This document shows, in pieces, positions 63,978-64,000 of a DNA stretch of 64,000 bases. How positions within the stretch are numbered: position 1 is the first letter of the stretch; each line of letters starts with the position of its first letter. The stretch is from Nostocaceae cyanobacterium. GTDB taxonomy: Bacteria > Cyanobacteriota > Cyanobacteriia > Cyanobacteriales > Nostocaceae. Below the pieces are notes generated by a model. It made no database searches and had not been told where the DNA came from. It saw nothing but the letters and a program-made list of their open reading frames with translations. The position numbers and the translations under genes are program-made. The stretch is from NCBI GenBank assembly GCA_030065825.1, contig JASJCY010000002.1, positions 1-64,000 on the forward strand, written 5' to 3'.

Positions 63978-64000
63978 TGCTCGTATTCTATATTTATTTA

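Overview
The window looks like chromosome from a filamentous, probably heterocyst-forming cyanobacterium (Nostocales). The evidence is the recurring HIP1 octamer GCGATCGC, heptanucleotide STRR repeats, many palindromic miniature elements, a CpcT-type phycobiliprotein lyase, Uma2 and Npun_R2821-like families, and type I secretion genes with RTX and double-glycine cargo. No genus call is justified. The text is unusually rich in decayed genes and small repeats.

Layout. 0-9 kb is a secretion island: a HlyD-type membrane-fusion protein (cut by the left edge), a parvulin-type isomerase, two tandem near-identical small proteins with double-glycine leaders, an acyltransferase-TPR fusion and two RTX calcium-binding proteins. 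9-13.7 kb holds an ArsR-type regulator and three glycosyltransferase-like genes. 13.8-15.2 kb is a compound tandem repeat array. 15.4-23 kb is the most unusual module: a small winged-helix-like protein, a large P-loop ATPase, a protein joining a DEDDy exonuclease, a Cas4/AddB-like Fe-S nuclease and an FtsK translocase, and a ParA ATPase with an Uma2 gene intruding. 23-40 kb is mostly ordinary (DUF5331-like protein, ferredoxin-like protein, cysteine synthase, MscS channel, giant membrane protein, TnpB element, TPR lipoprotein-like protein, CpcT, CpdA, tRNA-Cys) mixed with relics of a transposase, trehalase and pentapeptide protein, and a 345-bp tandem repeat.

40.2-44.7 kb is a degenerate CRISPR region: a three-repeat array with leader and the wreck of a type III-B locus (csx3, cmr2, cmr3, another RAMP gene), flanked by inverted copies of a palindromic element. 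45-52 kb encodes iron uptake: TonB with a strange basic tail, ExbB, ExbD, two FecCD permeases, a FecE-type ATPase and a FhuF-like relic. 52-64 kb carries a penicillin-acylase-family hydrolase and, on the minus strand, a nonribosomal peptide cluster: TauD/SyrP-like oxygenase, C-A-PCP-reductase NRPS, methyltransferase, class III aminotransferase, MbtH and a dead type II thioesterase. It runs off the right edge. The reductase plus aminotransferase recall myxochelin-type chemistry, and the adjacent TonB/Fec genes make a siderophore the leading hypothesis.

Caveats: all assignments were made by reading motifs, without database searches. Where the choice of start codon matters it is explained in the entry.
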